Assembly: GCF_001425485.1 (NCBI RefSeq)
Contig: NZ_LMQW01000012.1
Location: 628,102 to 684,783, forward strand
Direction: 5' to 3'
DNA: 56,682 nt
Origin: Aureimonas sp. Leaf427
Lineage (GTDB): Bacteria; Pseudomonadota; Alphaproteobacteria; Rhizobiales; Rhizobiaceae
Below are positions 35,256-44,911 of this stretch, one piece after another. The translations under genes were made by a program, and so were the position numbers. The notes under the pieces were generated by a model. It was not told the origin of the DNA. It made no database searches and saw only the letters and a list, made by a program, of their open reading frames with translations. Numbering within the stretch: position 1 is the stretch's first letter; each line of letters opens with the position of its first letter.

Positions 35256-35516
35256 CGCCGGGCCCTTCGTTTCCAAGACGCATCCGCTGCGTCGATCGAC
35301 GGCGTTCGTGCCTTCTCACGATCGAACAAAAGGCCGAGACACTTTAAAGATGCATTGAGCAACTAGCATGCCTTCACTCGGTTCCGCGACGGGGAGAAAT
35401 ATTTTTCGGCGTCGGCGGGACCCTACCGAGAAGGAGCGCTCGACTGGACAAAGTCGGGGCCGAACGCCTAGAGCAGGCTCCGGCGGCGGGGGAGCCGCGT
35501 TCTCGCGAGACGAACC

Positions 35517-36923
35517 ATGGCAAGCCAACCGGTCGCGGCCGGCGACGCATCGGGCACGCGCCCGGACGGCACGAGCTTCTCGGGGCATATCGGCCAGACG
35601 CTGATGCTCGGCCTGCCGCTGGCCGGCGCGCAGCTGGCGCAGATGTCGATCAACGTCACCGACACCGCGCTGATCGGCCGGCTGGGGCCGGAGCCGCTCG
35701 CCGCCGCCGTCCTCGCCGCGCAGACCTTCTTTCTCGTCTGGATGTTCGGTGCCGGCTTCGCGCAGGCGGTGATGCCGGTGGCCGCCGCCGCGGCCGGGCG
35801 CGGCGACGTGCCGGGCATCCGCCGCTCCGTGCGCATGGGGCTCTGGGTCGTCCTCCTCTACGGCGCGCTCGTCATGGTGCCGCTCTGGCACACGGAGGCG
35901 ATCCTTCTCGCCCTCGGGCAGGAGCCGCGCGTCTCCGCGCTGGCCGGCGCCTTCATGCGCATCCTGCAATGGTCGATGTTTCCCGCGCTCCTCCTCGTCA
36001 CGCTGCGCTCCTATCTCGGCGTGCTCGACCGGGCGAACGTCATTCTGGCCATCACCGTCTTCGGCGCGATCCTCAACGGCGCGCTCGACGTCGTGCTGAT
36101 CTTCGGCCATCTCGGCGCCCCCGCGCTCGGCATGGCAGGCGCGGCCTATGCCTCGGTGACCGCCAATATCGCGATGGCGCTGATCGTGTTTCTCTATACG
36201 TGGAAGGCGCCGGGCCTTGCCGCGCACGAGCTCTACGTGCGCTTCTGGCGGCCGGACTGGCAGGCCTTCGCGGAGGTGCTGCGGCTGGGCTGGCCGATCT
36301 CGACGACGATCGTGGCCGAGGTCGGGCTCTTCGCCGCCGCCTCGATCCTGATGGGCTGGCTCGGCACGATCCAGCTCGCCGCGCACGGCATCGCGCTCCA
36401 GCTTGCCTCGATCGCCTTCATGATCCCGCTCGGCCTCGCCAGCGCCGGCACGATCCGCGTCGGACAGGCCTATGGCGCCGAGGACTGGACGGGCGTCGGG
36501 CGCGCGGGCACGGCCGCGCTCGTGCTGGCCGTCGGCATCGCCTTCGTCGGCGCGCTGTTCTTCTGGATCATCCCGGAGGCGCTGATCTCGCTCTATCTCG
36601 ACCGGAACGACCCGAACGCGGCGGCGGTGCTGGCCTTCGGCGCGCCGCTCCTCTTCGTCGCCGCGGCCTTCCAGTTCGTGGACGGCCTGCAGGTCGTCGC
36701 CTCCGGCCTCCTGCGCGGGCTGAAGGACACGCGCATTCCCATGCTGATCGCCCTCTTCAGCTACTGGGTCATCGGCATGCCGGTCGCCTATCTCCTCGCC
36801 TTCAAGCTCGGCTTCGGCGGCCCCGGCGTCTGGATCGGGCTGGCAAGCGGCCTTCTCTGCGCCGCCGTCCTGATGACGGCGCGCTTCCAGGCGCGCGCGC
36901 GCCTCGGCCTCACCCCGCGCTGA
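35517..36923 (+). CDS. MATE family efflux transporter
   Basis: A 468-aa protein with twelve hydrophobic segments and the MATE two-bundle layout. Signature stretches are LPLAGAQLAQMSINVTDTALIGRLGPEPLAA near the N-terminus and PISTTIVAEVGLFAAASILMGWLG in the second half. It exports cationic drugs or metabolites by H+ or Na+ antiport; the substrate is unknown. It is divergent from the catalase-like gene. Confidence 0.92.
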   Translation: MASQPVAAGDASGTRPDGTSFSGHIGQTLMLGLPLAGAQLAQMSINVTDTALIGRLGPEPLAAAVLAAQTFFLVWMFGAGFAQAVMPVAAAAAGRGDVPGIRRSVRMGLWVVLLYGALVMVPLWHTEAILLALGQEPRVSALAGAFMRILQWSMFPALLLVTLRSYLGVLDRANVILAITVFGAILNGALDVVLIFGHLGAPALGMAGAAYASVTANIAMALIVFLYTWKAPGLAAHELYVRFWRPDWQAFAEVLRLGWPISTTIVAEVGLFAAASILMGWLGTIQLAAHGIALQLASIAFMIPLGLASAGTIRVGQAYGAEDWTGVGRAGTAALVLAVGIAFVGALFFWIIPEALISLYLDRNDPNAAAVLAFGAPLLFVAAAFQFVDGLQVVASGLLRGLKDTRIPMLIALFSYWVIGMPVAYLLAFKLGFGGPGVWIGLASGLLCAAVLMTARFQARARLGLTPR

Positions 36924-37085
36924 GGCGCTTGGGCTCTGCGCCTTTAGGATGAGACCCCCGCCCGGCCGGGCTCCGCCGGTTGACCGGCGATGGCCCCGTC
37001 CGTAACACTTGGCGCCAACACGCAACGTGCACGAGCCCGCGAAGACGGGCCGGGCCAATTGCGGGAGATTTGGGGAGGATCGGCC

Positions 37086-38060
37086 ATGAAGACCGCAGCG
37101 TTGTTGTGCGCAGCAGCATTCTCGTTTTTCACAAGCATCGCAGGGGCGCAGGAAACCTATCCGAGCCAGCCGATCACCATCGTCGTTCCTTTCTCGGCCG
37201 GCGGGCCGACGGACACGGTGACGCGGCTGATCGCCGAGCCCATGGGCCGCGAGCTCGGCCAGCAGATCGTGATCTCGAACGTCGCCGGCGCCGGCGGCAC
37301 GCTCGCCTCTGGTCAGGTCGCCAAGGCCAAGCCCGACGGCTACACGCTCCTGATGCACCATATCGGCATGTCGACCGCGCCGACGCTCTACCGCAATCTC
37401 GACTTCGATCCGCAGGTGGACTTCGCCACGCTCGGCCTCGTCACCAACGTTCCGATGACGCTGATCGCGCGCAAGGATTTCGAGCCCTCGACGCTGCAGG
37501 AGCTCGTGACCTTCGTGAAGGCCAACAAGGACAGCGTCGTCTATGCCAATGCCGGCATCGGCGCGGCCTCGCATCTGTGCGGCATGCTCTTCATGAACGC
37601 CATCGACACGGCGCTGACCACCGTTCCCTACAAGGGCACGGGCCCGGCCATGACCGACATCCTCTCCGGCGACGTCGATCTCATGTGCGACCAGTCGACC
37701 AACACGACCGGCCAGATCAAGGGCGGCGAGGTGAAGGTCTACGCGGTGACGACGCCCGAGCGGCTCGGCAACCTGCCGGACGTGCCGACCACGACCGAGG
37801 CCGGCCTGCCCGGCTTCCAGGTCGGCGTCTGGCACGGCCTCTACGCGCCGAAGGGCACCGATCCCGCCATCGTCGCCAAGGTCTCTAAGGCCCTGCAGAC
37901 CGCGCTGAAGGACCCGAAGGTCATCGAGCGCTTCGCCGAACTCGGCACGACCCCGGTCGCCGAGGACCAGGCGACGCCGGAGGCCCACAAGGCCTATCTC
38001 GCCGAGCAGATCGCGCTGTGGAAGCCGATCATCGAGAAGGCCGGCGTCTTCGCGGACTGA
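37086..38060 (+). CDS. tctC: Tripartite tricarboxylate transporter substrate-binding protein
   Basis: A 324-aa periplasmic protein with a Sec signal peptide (1-21). It has the TctC family landmarks: ITIVVPFSAGGPTDTVTR, NVAGAGGTLASGQVAKAKPDGYTLL and VPYKGTGPAMTDILSGDVDLM. It captures a carboxylate for the TctA/TctB membrane pair encoded downstream. GGGGAGG lies upstream of the ATG. A palindromic element separates it from tctB. Confidence 0.92.
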   Translation: MKTAALLCAAAFSFFTSIAGAQETYPSQPITIVVPFSAGGPTDTVTRLIAEPMGRELGQQIVISNVAGAGGTLASGQVAKAKPDGYTLLMHHIGMSTAPTLYRNLDFDPQVDFATLGLVTNVPMTLIARKDFEPSTLQELVTFVKANKDSVVYANAGIGAASHLCGMLFMNAIDTALTTVPYKGTGPAMTDILSGDVDLMCDQSTNTTGQIKGGEVKVYAVTTPERLGNLPDVPTTTEAGLPGFQVGVWHGLYAPKGTDPAIVAKVSKALQTALKDPKVIERFAELGTTPVAEDQATPEAHKAYLAEQIALWKPIIEKAGVFAD

Positions 38061-38135
38061 GGACGGACATTATCGACGACGGGAGCGGGTGAACGTTTCG
38101 ACGTCGTCCGGGAAGCCTTCGCGCTCGACGACACC

Positions 38136-38272
38136 CCCCTCTGTCCTGCCGGACATCTCCCCCGCAAGGAGGGAGATCGGCGGCTCGACGGGCGGAGATC
38201 GGCCTGATCTCCCCCCTTGAGGGGGAGATGCCGCCCCTCGACAAAGGCTCGGGAGGCAGAGGGGGGCGCTTC
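38136..38272. repeat. Rhizobial-type intergenic palindromic element, copy 3 (two-armed, with insertion)
   Basis: Same family as 4870-5009. The right arm is interrupted by about 20 bases (cccctcgacaaaggctcggg) between GAGATGCCG and AGGCAGAGGG. It fills the gap between tctC and tctB. Confidence 0.75.
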
Positions 38273-38343
38273 GCGCCATGCCTTTGCAATCGCGTGCCCC
38301 CCCCTCCGCACGCCCCACCACCCAACCGGAAAGGCCCGCGCCC

Positions 38344-38808
38344 GTGGAGCTTCGCAAATCCCGCAAGGACATCCTGTCCGGGCTCGTCTTCATCGGCATC
38401 GGCGCCGCCTTCGCGGTGGGAGCGCTCGGCTATCCGATGGGCACGGCGACGCGGATGGGCGCGGGCTACTTTCCCTTCGCCCTGTCGCTGATCCTCGTCG
38501 CCTTCGGCGTCGCGATCCTCGTCAAAGGGTTTCGAAACCATGGGGCCGCCGAGACGCTCGGCACGGTGCCCTGGCGCGGCGGGGCGCTCATTCTCGGCGC
38601 GATCGTCTTCTTCGGCTTCTGCCTCACCGGGCTCGGCTTCGTGCCGACCCTGTTCGTCACGGTCTTCGCCAGCGCGCTCGCCAGCCGCTCGATGACGGCG
38701 CTCGGCGCGCTCGCGCTGGCGCTCGGCATGGTGGTCCTCTGCTACGTCATCTTCATCAAGGGCCTCGGCGTCACCGTGCCGCTCTTCGGCCCCTGGCTTC
38801 CGGTCTGA
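38344..38808 (+). CDS. tctB: Tripartite tricarboxylate transporter small membrane subunit
   Basis: A 154-aa protein with four hydrophobic helices, the size and layout of TctB. It begins ELRKSRKDILSGLVFIGIG, a typical TctB start, and contains TRMGAGYFPFALSLIL. GTG at 38344 is preferred; an ATG at 38278 lies at the edge of the palindromic element. It ends nine bases before tctA. Confidence 0.87.
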   Translation: MELRKSRKDILSGLVFIGIGAAFAVGALGYPMGTATRMGAGYFPFALSLILVAFGVAILVKGFRNHGAAETLGTVPWRGGALILGAIVFFGFCLTGLGFVPTLFVTVFASALASRSMTALGALALALGMVVLCYVIFIKGLGVTVPLFGPWLPV

Positions 38809-38817
38809 GAACCCCAC

Positions 38818-40323
38818 ATGGATCTTCTCGCCAATCTCGCCCTCGGCTTCCAGACCGCGCTCGATCCGGTCAACCTCCTCTGGTGCTTCGTCGGCGTGCT
38901 GCTCGGCACGCTGGTCGGCGTCCTGCCCGGCATCGGGCCGACCGCGACGATCGCCATGCTCCTGCCGATCACCTTCTCCTTCGCGCCCGTCACCGCGCTG
39001 ATCATGCTGGCCGGCATCTATTACGGCGCGCAGTACGGCGGCTCCACCACCGCGATCCTGATCAACCTGCCCGGCGAATCCTCTTCCGCCGTGACAGCGC
39101 TCGACGGCTATCAGATGGCCCGCAAGGGCCGGGCGGGTCCGGCGCTCGCCACCGCCGCGCTCGGCTCCTTCTTCGCCGGCACGGTCGCGACCTTCATCCT
39201 GGTGCTGGCCGCCCCGCCGCTCGCCGCCGTCGCCTTGTCCTTCTCGGCGCCCGAGTATTTCTCGCTCATCATCCTCGGCCTCCTCGCCTCGATCGCGCTC
39301 GCGCAAGGCTCGGTGCTGAAAGCGCTGGCGATGATCGTGCTCGGCCTTCTCCTCGGCACGGTCGGGCAGGACGGGTTCGACGGCACGCCGCGCTACTCGA
39401 TGGGCTTTCCCGAGCTTTACGGCGGAATCAACTTCGTCTCCGCGGCGATCGGCATTTTCGGCGTGGCCGAGATCCTGCGCAATCTGGAGAACGAGACGAC
39501 GCGCGACGTCATGGTGAAGTCGGTCAAGAACCTCTGGCTCACCAAGGACGACTTCAAGCGCATCGTCGGCCCGGTCCTTCGGGGCACCGCGCTCGGCTCG
39601 ATCCTCGGCATCCTGCCGGGCGGCGGGCATGTCCTCGCCTCCTTCGCCTCCTACTCGCTGGAAAAGCGCGTCTCCAAGCATCCGGAAGAGTTCGGCAACG
39701 GCGCGATCGAGGGCGTGGCGGGGCCGGAAAGCGCCAACAACGCGGCCGCCCAGACCTCCTTCATCCCGCTCCTCACGCTCGGCATTCCCGCCCATCCCGT
39801 GATGGCGCTGATGATCGGCGCCTTCATCACGCAGGGCATCACGCCGGGGCCGAACGTCATCACCGACGAGCCCGCGCTGTTCTGGGGCATCATCGTCTCC
39901 ATGTGGGTCGGAAACCTGCTCCTGGTGCTGCTCAACCTGCCGCTGATCGGGCTCTGGGTGAAGCTTCTCACCATTCCCTACAAGGTGCTCTTCCCCGCCA
40001 TCATCGCCTTCGCCTGCATCGGCTGCTACTCGCTGAACGCCAATGCCTTCGACATCTACGCGATCGTCTTCTTCGGCGTGCTCGGCTACGTCCTGATGAA
40101 GCTCGGCTGCGAGCCGGCGCCGCTGCTGCTCGGCTTCGTGCTCGGCCCGCTTCTCGAAGACCATTTCCGCCGCGCCATGATCCGCTATCGCGGCGATCCC
40201 ATGATCTTCCTGGAGCGCCCGATCTCGGCCGCGCTCCTGGCGCTGGCGCTCGCCGCCGTCATCATCGCCGTCCTGCCCCAGGTCCGCCGCAAGCGGCAGG
40301 AGGTCTTCGTCGAGGACGAGTGA
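38818..40323 (+). CDS. tctA: Tripartite tricarboxylate transporter large membrane subunit
   Basis: A 501-aa protein with about twelve helices and the TctA hallmarks GTLVGVLPGIGPTATIAMLLP, YYGAQYGGSTTAILINLPGE and the second-half TLGIPAHPVMALMIGAF. It completes the tctCBA operon; the carboxylate transported is unknown. No tctDE two-component genes are adjacent. Confidence 0.94.
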   Translation: MDLLANLALGFQTALDPVNLLWCFVGVLLGTLVGVLPGIGPTATIAMLLPITFSFAPVTALIMLAGIYYGAQYGGSTTAILINLPGESSSAVTALDGYQMARKGRAGPALATAALGSFFAGTVATFILVLAAPPLAAVALSFSAPEYFSLIILGLLASIALAQGSVLKALAMIVLGLLLGTVGQDGFDGTPRYSMGFPELYGGINFVSAAIGIFGVAEILRNLENETTRDVMVKSVKNLWLTKDDFKRIVGPVLRGTALGSILGILPGGGHVLASFASYSLEKRVSKHPEEFGNGAIEGVAGPESANNAAAQTSFIPLLTLGIPAHPVMALMIGAFITQGITPGPNVITDEPALFWGIIVSMWVGNLLLVLLNLPLIGLWVKLLTIPYKVLFPAIIAFACIGCYSLNANAFDIYAIVFFGVLGYVLMKLGCEPAPLLLGFVLGPLLEDHFRRAMIRYRGDPMIFLERPISAALLALALAAVIIAVLPQVRRKRQEVFVEDE

Positions 40324-40420
40324 TGCCAGCGGCCCTGGCAAGGGACCGCTGGTATCCCGCGCCGACCGGACCGGCGGGCTTCATCTGTCGTCCCGAAGAT
40401 CCGATCCGCACCGGACATGA

Positions 40421-40446
40421 AAAAGGGCGGCACGGGGCCACCCTTT
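40421..40446 (-). terminator. Rho-independent terminator of rlpA-like gene
   Basis: On the minus strand AAAGGGTGGC pairs with GCCGCCCTTT (one wobble) around CCCGT and is followed by T residues. It lies 28 bases after the stop of 40475-40870. It may also end the tctCBA transcript from the other side. Confidence 0.7.
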
Positions 40447-40474
40447 CGATCTGCCGGCGCAGGAGCGCGAGGGT

Positions 40475-40870
40475 TCAGGCGCAGCCCTTGTAGGCCTTGC
40501 CGTCCAGCGGCTCGACCTCGACCTGCGTGTGACCGGAATCGATGAAGCCGAGGCGGCCGGCGGCGCCCTTGGAGAGATCGATCACCCGGCCCTTGATGAA
40601 GGGGCCCCGATCGTTGATCCGCACGACGACCGAGCGGCCGTTCCGCAGGTTCGTGACCTTCACCTTGGTGCCCAGCTTCAGCGTCTTGTGCGCGGCGGTC
40701 ATGGCGCTGGGGTTCATCATCTCGCCGGACGCGGTGCGCGAGCGAAGGGAGTACCAGGAGGCACCTCCGCAGAGGGCAGCGGCTTCGGCCGGCTTGGCGA
40801 TGATCGGAAGGGGAGCGGCGGAGAAGCTCGCAGCCACGAGAAGCGCGGCAAGGGTCGTCGGCAGTTTCAA
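40475..40870 (-). CDS. RlpA-like double-psi beta-barrel lipoprotein/secreted protein
   Basis: A 131-aa protein with a signal peptide (about 1-30) and a double-psi beta-barrel: [51 protein letters not shown] and [14 protein letters not shown]. RlpA proteins cleave or bind denuded peptidoglycan at septa; this short form lacks the SPOR domain of full RlpA. An exit terminator follows. Confidence 0.86.
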   Translation of the reverse strand: MKLPTTLAALLVAASFSAAPLPIIAKPAEAAALCGGASWYSLRSRTASGEMMNPSAMTAAHKTLKLGTKVKVTNLRNGRSVVVRINDRGPFIKGRVIDLSKGAAGRLGFIDSGHTQVEVEPLDGKAYKGCA

Positions 40871-41013
40871 CTCATCGGTCCAAGGCCATTGGTTCCCACA
40901 CCGGCCGAGCGAAACCTCGTGACCGATGCGTTTACGAGGCGCTCAGTGCCGGCCGGATGGGGCGAAAAAAAGATGGTTCCAAGGCATTGCTAAATTATTT
41001 TGCTGAAACTTGG

Positions 41014-41898
41014 TCATTTATGGGAAGCCCATTCTGATTTGAGGGCCTCCAAAGCCTCCCGATAGGTAGGATATTCGAACATATAACCCAAGCGCTTAAG
41101 CCGCGCGTTGGAGACCCGCTTGTTCTCCCCGTAGAAGCTTCGCGCCATCGGCGACAAGTCGGCCGTCTCGAAGTCGATTTCGGGCGGCAGGGGCGCCCCG
41201 ACGAGGCGCGCGGCGTGCGCCACGACGTCCTGCGGCGGGGCAGGCTCGTCGTCGGTGACGTTGAAGACGCCGCCGATCTTGCGGCCCGCCAGGAGCGCGA
41301 GGCTTCCCGCGATATCGGCGACATGGATGCGGTTGAAGACCTGGTCCTTCTTCACCAGCCGGCGCGCCTTGCCCTCGCGAAGATTGACCATCGCGTTGCG
41401 GCCGGGCCCGTAGATGCCGGAGAGGCGCAGGATCGCGAGCGGCACGCCGTGCTCCTCGGCGACGAGCGTCCAGAGCCGCTCGGCCTCCACGCGCTCCTTC
41501 GAGCGCACGGAGACGGGGGCAAGCTCGGTCTCCTCGTCTACCCAGGCGCCGCCATGGTCGCCATAGACGCCGACGGTCGAGAGATAGCCGATCCAGGCAA
41601 GCTTCGGGCAGCCGCGCGCGATCACGTCGCGATACTGCCGCAGCACGGGATCGCCGGCCGCCCCCGGCGCGATCGAGACGAGGAGATGCGTGGTGCGGGC
41701 GAGCGCGGCGTCGATCCCCGCCCCCGGCGCCTTGCCGTCGAACGTATAGGGCCTCAGACCCCGCGCCGCGAAGCTCGAGGCCTTGGCGGCCGAGCGCGTG
41801 GTGACGCCCGTGACCTCGGCAGGGTCGAGGCGCTCCACGAAGGCGGAGGCCGAGTAGCCGCAGCCGAAGACGAAAAGGCCGAAGCCATCACCGGACAT
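41014..41898 (-). CDS. NAD(P)-dependent epimerase-like SDR (YeeZ-like)
   Basis: A 294-aa extended/atypical SDR: LFVFGCGYSASAF at the N-terminus is a GxGxxA-type nucleotide motif, and LSTVGVYGDHGGAWVDEETE carries the catalytic-region serine. The Tyr of the usual YxxxK is not obvious, as in other YeeZ-like proteins. The ATG at 41898 has GAGGGA upstream. It sits just after queG, 18 bases apart. Confidence 0.82.
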   Translation of the reverse strand: MSGDGFGLFVFGCGYSASAFVERLDPAEVTGVTTRSAAKASSFAARGLRPYTFDGKAPGAGIDAALARTTHLLVSIAPGAAGDPVLRQYRDVIARGCPKLAWIGYLSTVGVYGDHGGAWVDEETELAPVSVRSKERVEAERLWTLVAEEHGVPLAILRLSGIYGPGRNAMVNLREGKARRLVKKDQVFNRIHVADIAGSLALLAGRKIGGVFNVTDDEPAPPQDVVAHAARLVGAPLPPEIDFETADLSPMARSFYGENKRVSNARLKRLGYMFEYPTYREALEALKSEWASHK

Positions 41899-41916
41899 CG
41901 CTCGTTCCCTCAAGTG

Positions 41917-43044
41917 TCAGGCAAGGAGCGCATCCCACTCGGCCCTCGCCACCGCATCCGCCTCCTTATGGCGGGCGGCGTCGCGCATCGCCAGGGCCTC
42001 GGCGGGCGCGAGGCGCGACAGCGCCCAGACGGCCATGGCCCGCACCAGCCCTGCCTCGTCCTCCAGCCGCCGGCGCACCGCCGGCAGAAGCGCGGGGTCC
42101 GCCGAATTTCCCGCCGCGATCAGGCAGTTGGACACGAACTTGTCGCGCCCCGCGCGCTTCACCGGCGAGCCGGAGAAGAAGGCGCGGAAGGCCGCATCGT
42201 CGAGCTCCAGAAGGTCCGCCAGGGGCGGCGCCTTCAGCTCCTCGCGGGCGACGAGCTTGGCCTCGCGCGCCGCGCTCGCGAACTTGTTCCAGGGGCAGGC
42301 CGCGAGACAGTCGTCGCAGCCGTAGATGCGGTTGCCCATGGCGGCGCGAAACTCGGCCGGCACGGGCCGCGCCGTCTCGATCGTGAGGTAGGAGATGCAG
42401 CGCCGGGCATCCAGCTGATAGGGCCGGGGAAAGGCGTCGGTCGGGCAGGCCTCCTGGCAGGCGGTGCAGGAGCCGCAGAGGTCGCGGCCGGGCGCGTCGG
42501 GCACGAGATCGAGCGTCGTGAAGATAGAGCCGAGAAAGAGCCAGGAGCCGAAGTCGCGCGAGACGAGATTGGTGTGCTTGCCCTGCCAGCCGAGCCCGGC
42601 CGCCTCCCCCAGCGGCTTCTCCATCACCGGCGCGGTGTCGACGAAGACCTTCATCTCGCCGCCGCCGGCCTTGGCGATCAGCCGCTGCCCCAGTTCCTTC
42701 AGCCGCCCTTTGATCACGTCGTGATAGTCGCGGTTGCGGGCATAGACCGAAATCGCCCCGCGCTCGGGCCTCCCCTGCAGCGCGCGGGGGTCCTCCTCCG
42801 GGCCGTAGTTCATGCCGAGGACGATGATGGATCGCACCTCCGGCCAGAGCGAGCGCGCCGAGCGCCGGCGCTCCAGCGTCTCCGGCATCCAGCCCATCGT
42901 CCCGTGCCGCCCCTCCGCCACGAACGCCTCCAGCCGGCCGCCCGCGACGCCTCCCTCGCCGGCGGCCGCGATGCCGAGGCTGTCGAAGCCGAGCCGGCGG
43001 GCGTCGGCGTCGAGAAAGGCGCGCAGGGCGGTGGGGGCGGTCAC
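41917..43044 (-). CDS. queG: Epoxyqueuosine reductase
   Basis: A 375-aa cobalamin-dependent enzyme for the last step of queuosine synthesis in tRNA. Two ferredoxin-like 4Fe-4S clusters are visible: [12 protein letters not shown] and [11 protein letters not shown]; the catalytic-region [28 protein letters not shown] is intact. A C-terminal HEAT-like helical extension is present. GTG at 43044 lies eight bases after the Fic gene stop; a frame start further upstream would lie inside the Fic gene. Confidence 0.93.
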   Translation of the reverse strand: MTAPTALRAFLDADARRLGFDSLGIAAAGEGGVAGGRLEAFVAEGRHGTMGWMPETLERRRSARSLWPEVRSIIVLGMNYGPEEDPRALQGRPERGAISVYARNRDYHDVIKGRLKELGQRLIAKAGGGEMKVFVDTAPVMEKPLGEAAGLGWQGKHTNLVSRDFGSWLFLGSIFTTLDLVPDAPGRDLCGSCTACQEACPTDAFPRPYQLDARRCISYLTIETARPVPAEFRAAMGNRIYGCDDCLAACPWNKFASAAREAKLVAREELKAPPLADLLELDDAAFRAFFSGSPVKRAGRDKFVSNCLIAAGNSADPALLPAVRRRLEDEAGLVRAMAVWALSRLAPAEALAMRDAARHKEADAVARAEWDALLA

Positions 43045-43052
43045 GTGCAAAT

Positions 43053-43643
43053 TCAGAACCCAGCGTCTGCGGGTGCGACGGTTAGCGCTTCCAGGATACA
43101 ACGGCCCATGGGTGCATAGTTCGCGTGATGCGCGGCAACCGAAGCTGCGATCCAAGCGTCCGGCTCAAGATGGTTGGGATCGAACCAATAGCCGGCCTGC
43201 TCGGCAAGCTGACGAAAGTAGGCGAGCTGCGTTCGACCGTTTCCATCGCGAAAAGGGTGAACGTAGTTCACGTCACCCATGATGGAGCCCGCTTCCGTGG
43301 CGAAAGCGACAATATCCAGCCCCTTTAGGAAGTCACGCTCGACAAGACGTCGATGGATATCGTCCATTCCGGCCTCGATGAAGCGCCGGAATTGGAAATG
43401 GCTGTTGCCTTTCGATATCTCGACCGTTCGGATATCTCCTGCCCAGTCGTAGACATCCTGAAAAATATGGCGATGGATGAGGCAAAGATGGCGAAGGTCG
43501 AAAGCCCCCTTCGGCACTCCGTCCATCATTCGAAAGAGCGTGTACTCGCGCTCGATCTCACTAAGAAGAGCGGCATCGCGGATGTCGAGACGATTGCGCA
43601 GGACTAAGAAATCCGGCGGGTATGTATAGACGTCGTCACTCAT
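43053..43643 (-). CDS. Fic-domain AMP-transferase toxin
   Basis: A 196-aa Fic protein with the full active-site loop HPFRDGNGR (residues 129-137, catalytic His129) and the flap region [12 protein letters not shown]. Fic toxins transfer AMP from ATP onto target proteins such as DNA gyrase. No N-terminal inhibitory helix is seen in the toxin, which fits control by a separate antitoxin; the gene before it supplies one, overlapping by ATGA. It is lodged between queG and fzlA, genes that usually sit close together, so it looks inserted. Confidence 0.9.
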   Translation of the reverse strand: MSDDVYTYPPDFLVLRNRLDIRDAALLSEIEREYTLFRMMDGVPKGAFDLRHLCLIHRHIFQDVYDWAGDIRTVEISKGNSHFQFRRFIEAGMDDIHRRLVERDFLKGLDIVAFATEAGSIMGDVNYVHPFRDGNGRTQLAYFRQLAEQAGYWFDPNHLEPDAWIAASVAAHHANYAPMGRCILEALTVAPADAGF

Positions 43644-43846
43644 TCCGCTGCGAGAACGATGGTCCTTTGCAAAGCTCGTTTACGAATGTGATCAAGACGC
43701 CGCTCACTGGACCAGCCTTCACGCTCAAACATTTCGAACATGGCGAGTTGTTCCGAATCGAGCGGATTCCCTTCGATACGCTGGAGGTGGTTGGCCTCAG
43801 CAAGGGTGAAACCTGGCCCGAGGCGCGGGACGTCGTTCGATCGCAT
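43640..43846 (-). CDS. Fic antitoxin (VbhA/YhfG-like)
   Basis: A 68-aa protein coupled to the Fic gene by a four-base overlap. It contains RIEGNPLDSEQLAMFEMFEREGW, matching the helix in Fic antitoxins that carries the inhibitory Glu-Gly/Asn (consensus S/T-xxx-E-G/N). Here the position four residues before the Glu is Leu (HLQRIEG), not Ser/Thr. The charged C-terminus is SERRLDHIRKRALQ. Identification rests on position and this motif. Confidence 0.75.
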   Translation of the reverse strand: MRSNDVPRLGPGFTLAEANHLQRIEGNPLDSEQLAMFEMFEREGWSSERRLDHIRKRALQRTIVLAAE

Positions 43847-43902
43847 TCCGGCACGTTACCACATCGTCGCCGCGCACCCAAACACCCTCCGCCCGACGAA
43901 CC

Positions 43903-44595
43903 TCAGAAGTCCAGTTCCGCATAATGCGGCGCCGGCGGGATGCCGCGCACGCGCTCGGAGAGGAAGGGCCGGAAGGAGGGGCGCGACTTGATGCGCATGT
44001 ACCATTCCTTGGCGACCGGCTCCTCCTCCCAGGAGACCTCGCCGAGATAGTCAAGGATCGAGATGGCGGCCGCGGCCGCGAGATCGGCATAGGAGAGGCG
44101 CGAGCCGGACAGCCAGTTCCGGCTTTCCGCGAGCCAGCCGACATAGCGCATGTGGTGCTTCAGATTGGCCCGGGCGGCGCGGATGGCGGAGGCGTCGGGC
44201 GAGCCGCCGCCCTCCTCGGGCCGCATCTCCAGCTTGAACACGCGCTCGCGCACGAGATAGCGCGTCGCCTCGTTCTCCAGCTTGCCGAGGAACCACTCGG
44301 TCAGCCGCCGCGTCTCGGCCCGGTCGACCGCCTTTTCCGCGAGCAGTCGCTTGTCGCGCTGGAAGGCGCCGCGCGTCTCGTCGAGATATTCCGCGATCAC
44401 GGTGCCGCCGACGATGGGAAGGCTGGAATCCTCGAGCAGAACCGGCAGGGTTCCGGCCGGGTTCAGCGCCAGGAAATCGGGCCGCCTCTCCCAGGGACGC
44501 TCCTCCACGAGCTCGGCACGCTCGCCATACTCGCCGAGCGTGAGACGCACGAAGCGCGAGGCCGCGGACATGGGATGGTGATGAAGCCTCAGCAT
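43903..44595 (-). CDS. fzlA: FtsZ-associated GST-like protein FzlA
   Basis: A 230-aa glutathione-S-transferase fold: thioredoxin-like N-terminus ([29 protein letters not shown]) and a helical C-domain. The C-terminal tail [11 protein letters not shown] matches FzlA, the alphaproteobacterial FtsZ-binding division regulator, and the neighbours (queG, the SDR, uppP) fit. Ordinary GST function is the alternative. Confidence 0.75.
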   Translation of the reverse strand: MLRLHHHPMSAASRFVRLTLGEYGERAELVEERPWERRPDFLALNPAGTLPVLLEDSSLPIVGGTVIAEYLDETRGAFQRDKRLLAEKAVDRAETRRLTEWFLGKLENEATRYLVRERVFKLEMRPEEGGGSPDASAIRAARANLKHHMRYVGWLAESRNWLSGSRLSYADLAAAAAISILDYLGEVSWEEEPVAKEWYMRIKSRPSFRPFLSERVRGIPPAPHYAELDF

Positions 44596-44911
44596 GACGT
44601 GGCAGAACTACCCCTCGAAGACGTCCCCGCGCGATCGAAGGCCGATCGGCGGCGACAGGCCGGCTCGCCGGACAACCCGGCGCACGCGATCCGACCGAAC
44701 GCAAGCTCTCACCAAATGGTCAAGGAAAGGAAAATTGCGAGGCTGCGGCAACAATCGCCCGGAAACCGACACGGGGGCGGACATTATTGCATTGCGAAAT
44801 GCTCATCTTCCCGACAGGACTGAGCAATGCCCGCTTGCTATGCGGGACGAGGGGACGCCCCCTCCGACGCCCGGTCCAACCGACGTGCCCTCAGTCCAGC
44901 GAGCCCGCCGC
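44596..44911. other. Divergent intergenic region fzlA/uppP
   Basis: 316 bp without a convincing gene. No clear promoter boxes, hairpins or repeats stand out; it must hold both promoters. Short open frames here are shadows. Confidence 0.4.
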
